Source of the DNA: CAZXYF01 sp964644705
Lineage (GTDB): Bacteria; Planctomycetota; Brocadiia; SM23-32
Assembly: GCA_964644705.1 (NCBI GenBank)
Contig: CAZXYF010000147.1
Coordinates: 1-7,796, forward strand
DNA: 7,796 nt
Reading direction: 5' to 3'
Part shown: positions 6,795 to 7,796 of the stretch, piece after piece
How the letters are laid out: every line of letters starts with the position of its first letter
How positions within the stretch are numbered: the stretch's first letter is position 1
Made by a program: the position numbers and the translations under genes
The notes under the pieces: generated by a model
Seen by the model: only the letters and a program-made list of their open reading frames with translations
What the model was told of the DNA's origin: nothing
The model's database searches: none

Positions 6795-7796
6795 TACGCG
6801 ACTGAGGGGGATGATAATCTGGCATACTCAACGGTGAATGGTGCCACGATTGCCCTGTACGACGTTGATCCATCTGACGGAGTGAGTTCTCCGGACATTG
6901 CCTGGAACCTGTCTGAATATACTTCCGATACCGATGTTCTGGTGGATCCGAGCTGGAATAGTCCGGGAGAGCTCACCGGCATTTATCTTCTGGGTGATGG
7001 AACTGAAACGGAAGATCTTGGAATCGCTATGTGGGGTAGCCGCGGCCTGCACGAGTTCAAGGATCTGCGGCAGGGCGCCGATCCGCTTGCTTTCCTCGCC
7101 GTGCAGGGAGATGTGAACTCCGCCCGCTTCGACAACGGCCTGGCCGGCAATGTTCTCAACGGATACACCTTCGATCTGACGGCCGGCGAATACAGCTCCG
7201 GTGACTCTGTTATACAGGGCCGCCCGAGAGATGGCGCCACGGGTATCCAGGGTGATGTGTATTTCCACGATGCCAATGCCAATTCATACTGGGATAGAGG
7301 CGAGCCGGTATGGAAAGATGAGGCGGGGAATGGGGTTTTTGATAATGAGGACACTGACTTTTACGGCGATGCTTCGGTCGGTGATAGCGGGATACAGGGG
7401 GACGTTTACTTCAGTGATAGTAACGGGGACGGAAAGTATGACAGCGGCGAAGACGTCTGGTCCAACGGGCGCTGGGAATTGCGTTCCGATCTCGACAGAG
7501 ACGGGAATTCCCGCGATACCACGGCGTTCTATACGGCCGGCGGGGCTGGTGAGATTACAGTCAAGTCCGACATAACGGGCGATTTGGTGGCGGATGAAGA
7601 CGTGGGTACGCTTGAGCTGACCGGTGGTGGTTTCGACAACGCTGGAGAGACAGGTTTAAGAGTGGGGGGAGATCTGGATAAACTGCGCGTTGTGGGTGGG
7701 GCGAGCATGGATACCGACATGGACGTAGCCGGCGAGGCGGGTGGAGGATCCGGATATCTGTATGTGGCCGAGGGCGGCACATGGAACGGCACGGTG
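6759..7796 (+). CDS. Same giant gene, right part after the assembly gap (partial, open at window end)
   Basis: Codons beginning at 6759 read 346 residues without a stop to the window edge. The first twelve (PSTSSEVTVDFG) supply the missing last strand of Ig-like domain 15, whose AQDN stretch ends at the gap. Next come a segment of about 150 residues without clear repeats, two more calcium-loop units with the same D-x-N/S-x-N/D spacing and G-E ending as those upstream, and a glycine-rich tail. Composition (Asp/Gly-rich, no Cys) and shared loop units show this is the same gene, not a new one. It lies one register from the left part, so either the 23-N gap length is an estimate or there is a real frameshift. 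No ribosome binding site or start is apparent. The C-terminus and any anchor lie beyond the window. Confidence 0.88.
6795..7241 (+). other. Non-repetitive coding segment after the Ig array
   Basis: About 149 residues without Ig or loop signatures, still acidic and Cys-free. It includes GIYLLGDGTETEDLGIAMWG, and from about 7101 AVQGDVNSARFDNGLAGNV, whose G-D-V and G-L-A-G-N-V spacing recalls single rungs of a beta-helix. I recognise no known family. It may be the first part of the glycine-rich domain that continues after loop cluster 5. Confidence 0.6.
7242..7466 (+). repeat. Loop cluster 5: two EF-hand-type units
   Basis: Two units begin with GIQGDVYF (7242 and 7389, spacing 147 bases or 49 codons). 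Their loops are 7269-7304 (DANANSYWDRGE, position 6 Ser) and 7416-7451 (DSNGDGKYDSGE, fully canonical). The lead GIQGDVYF differs from the GGDG/IVFYD lead used upstream, so this is a distinct subfamily. Extra acidic DLDRDGNSRD follows at about 7488. Confidence 0.85.
7551..7796 (+). repeat. Glycine-rich beta-helix/beta-roll-like tail (partial)
   Basis: Short hydrophobic strands alternate with G-G-D-L or G-D-L turns: EITVKSDITGDLVADED, VGTLELTGGG, LRVGGDLDKLRVVGG, MDVAGEAGGGSG, YLYVAEGG. Patterns of this sort (GGDL-x-x-L-x-V-x-GG) suggest a right-handed beta-helix or beta-roll stalk and are common in very large planctomycete surface proteins. It is cut by the window edge. Confidence 0.6.

Noticed and set aside
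6898..7575. Small open frames on both strands right of the gap as separate genes
   Set aside because: They are shadows of the continuous frame starting at 6759, which carries the loop units and glycine-rich tail. None has a convincing ribosome binding site or domain.
1..7796. CRISPR array, tandem satellite or diversity-generating template repeat as the source of the repetition
   Set aside because: Repeats are diverged at DNA level, all keep one coding frame and conserve protein motifs, and there are no spacers, palindromic repeats or reverse transcriptase. They are protein domain repeats.
1..7796. Halophilic origin suggested by the acidic protein
   Set aside because: The acidic residues are concentrated in DxDxDG loops and turns, which calcium binding explains without a salt-adapted proteome. 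One gene cannot settle it.

Overview
The window lies entirely inside one very large gene on the + strand. It is open at both edges and is interrupted only by a run of 23 Ns (6736-6758). The coding frame runs from base 2 to the gap. It resumes after the gap one register away (codons starting at 6759) and stays open to base 7796. Together this gives about 2,590 visible residues with no true start or stop. The TGA at 6785-6787, in the register of the left part, is an artefact of the gap length. I see no other gene, RNA gene, promoter, terminator or intergenic DNA.

The product is a repetitive, strongly acidic protein in which I find no cysteine, so it is very probably extracellular or surface-bound. 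Two module types dominate. (1) Fifteen Ig-like domains of about 105-120 residues resemble the Big_7-type bacterial Ig domain: an N-x-R-P linker, PDPV, LTLTA, a D-x-DG turn, VEFYRD, a Trp-rich core and a YFARAQD-x-x-GVWS end strand. Most carry a built-in DxDxDG loop after FYRD. (2) Eleven copies of a shorter unit, [IV]VFYD-x-N-x-NG-x-W-D-x-GE-x-x-W, fit the 12-position EF-hand-type calcium loop, but strand-like sequence stands where EF-hand helices would be. These units occur in five clusters of 1, 4, 2, 2 and 2.

Layout: one loop unit at the left edge (2-199); an N-R-P-flanked non-Ig segment with one FG-GAP/VCBS-like motif (200-556); Ig 1 (557-871); a four-unit loop cluster (872-1576); Ig 2 and Ig 3, with a two-unit cassette inside Ig 3; Ig 4-9 as a plain tandem array (2516-4492); Ig 10 split by a second two-unit cassette; Ig 11-15 (5093-6794), where 12-13 and 14-15 form a two-domain duplication; a non-repetitive segment (6795-7241); two more loop units (7242-7466); and a glycine-rich tail resembling beta-helix/beta-roll repeats (7551-7796).

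The clearest unusual feature is nesting: loop cassettes sit inside Ig domains, at different points of the fold. The likely role is a calcium-stiffened adhesin, surface-layer or matrix protein, but neither end is visible, so the secretion route and anchor are unknown. The N run indicates a draft or metagenome scaffold. The glycine-rich GGDL-type tail and the giant DxDxDG protein recall Planctomycetota and related groups; that assignment is an impression, not a demonstration.
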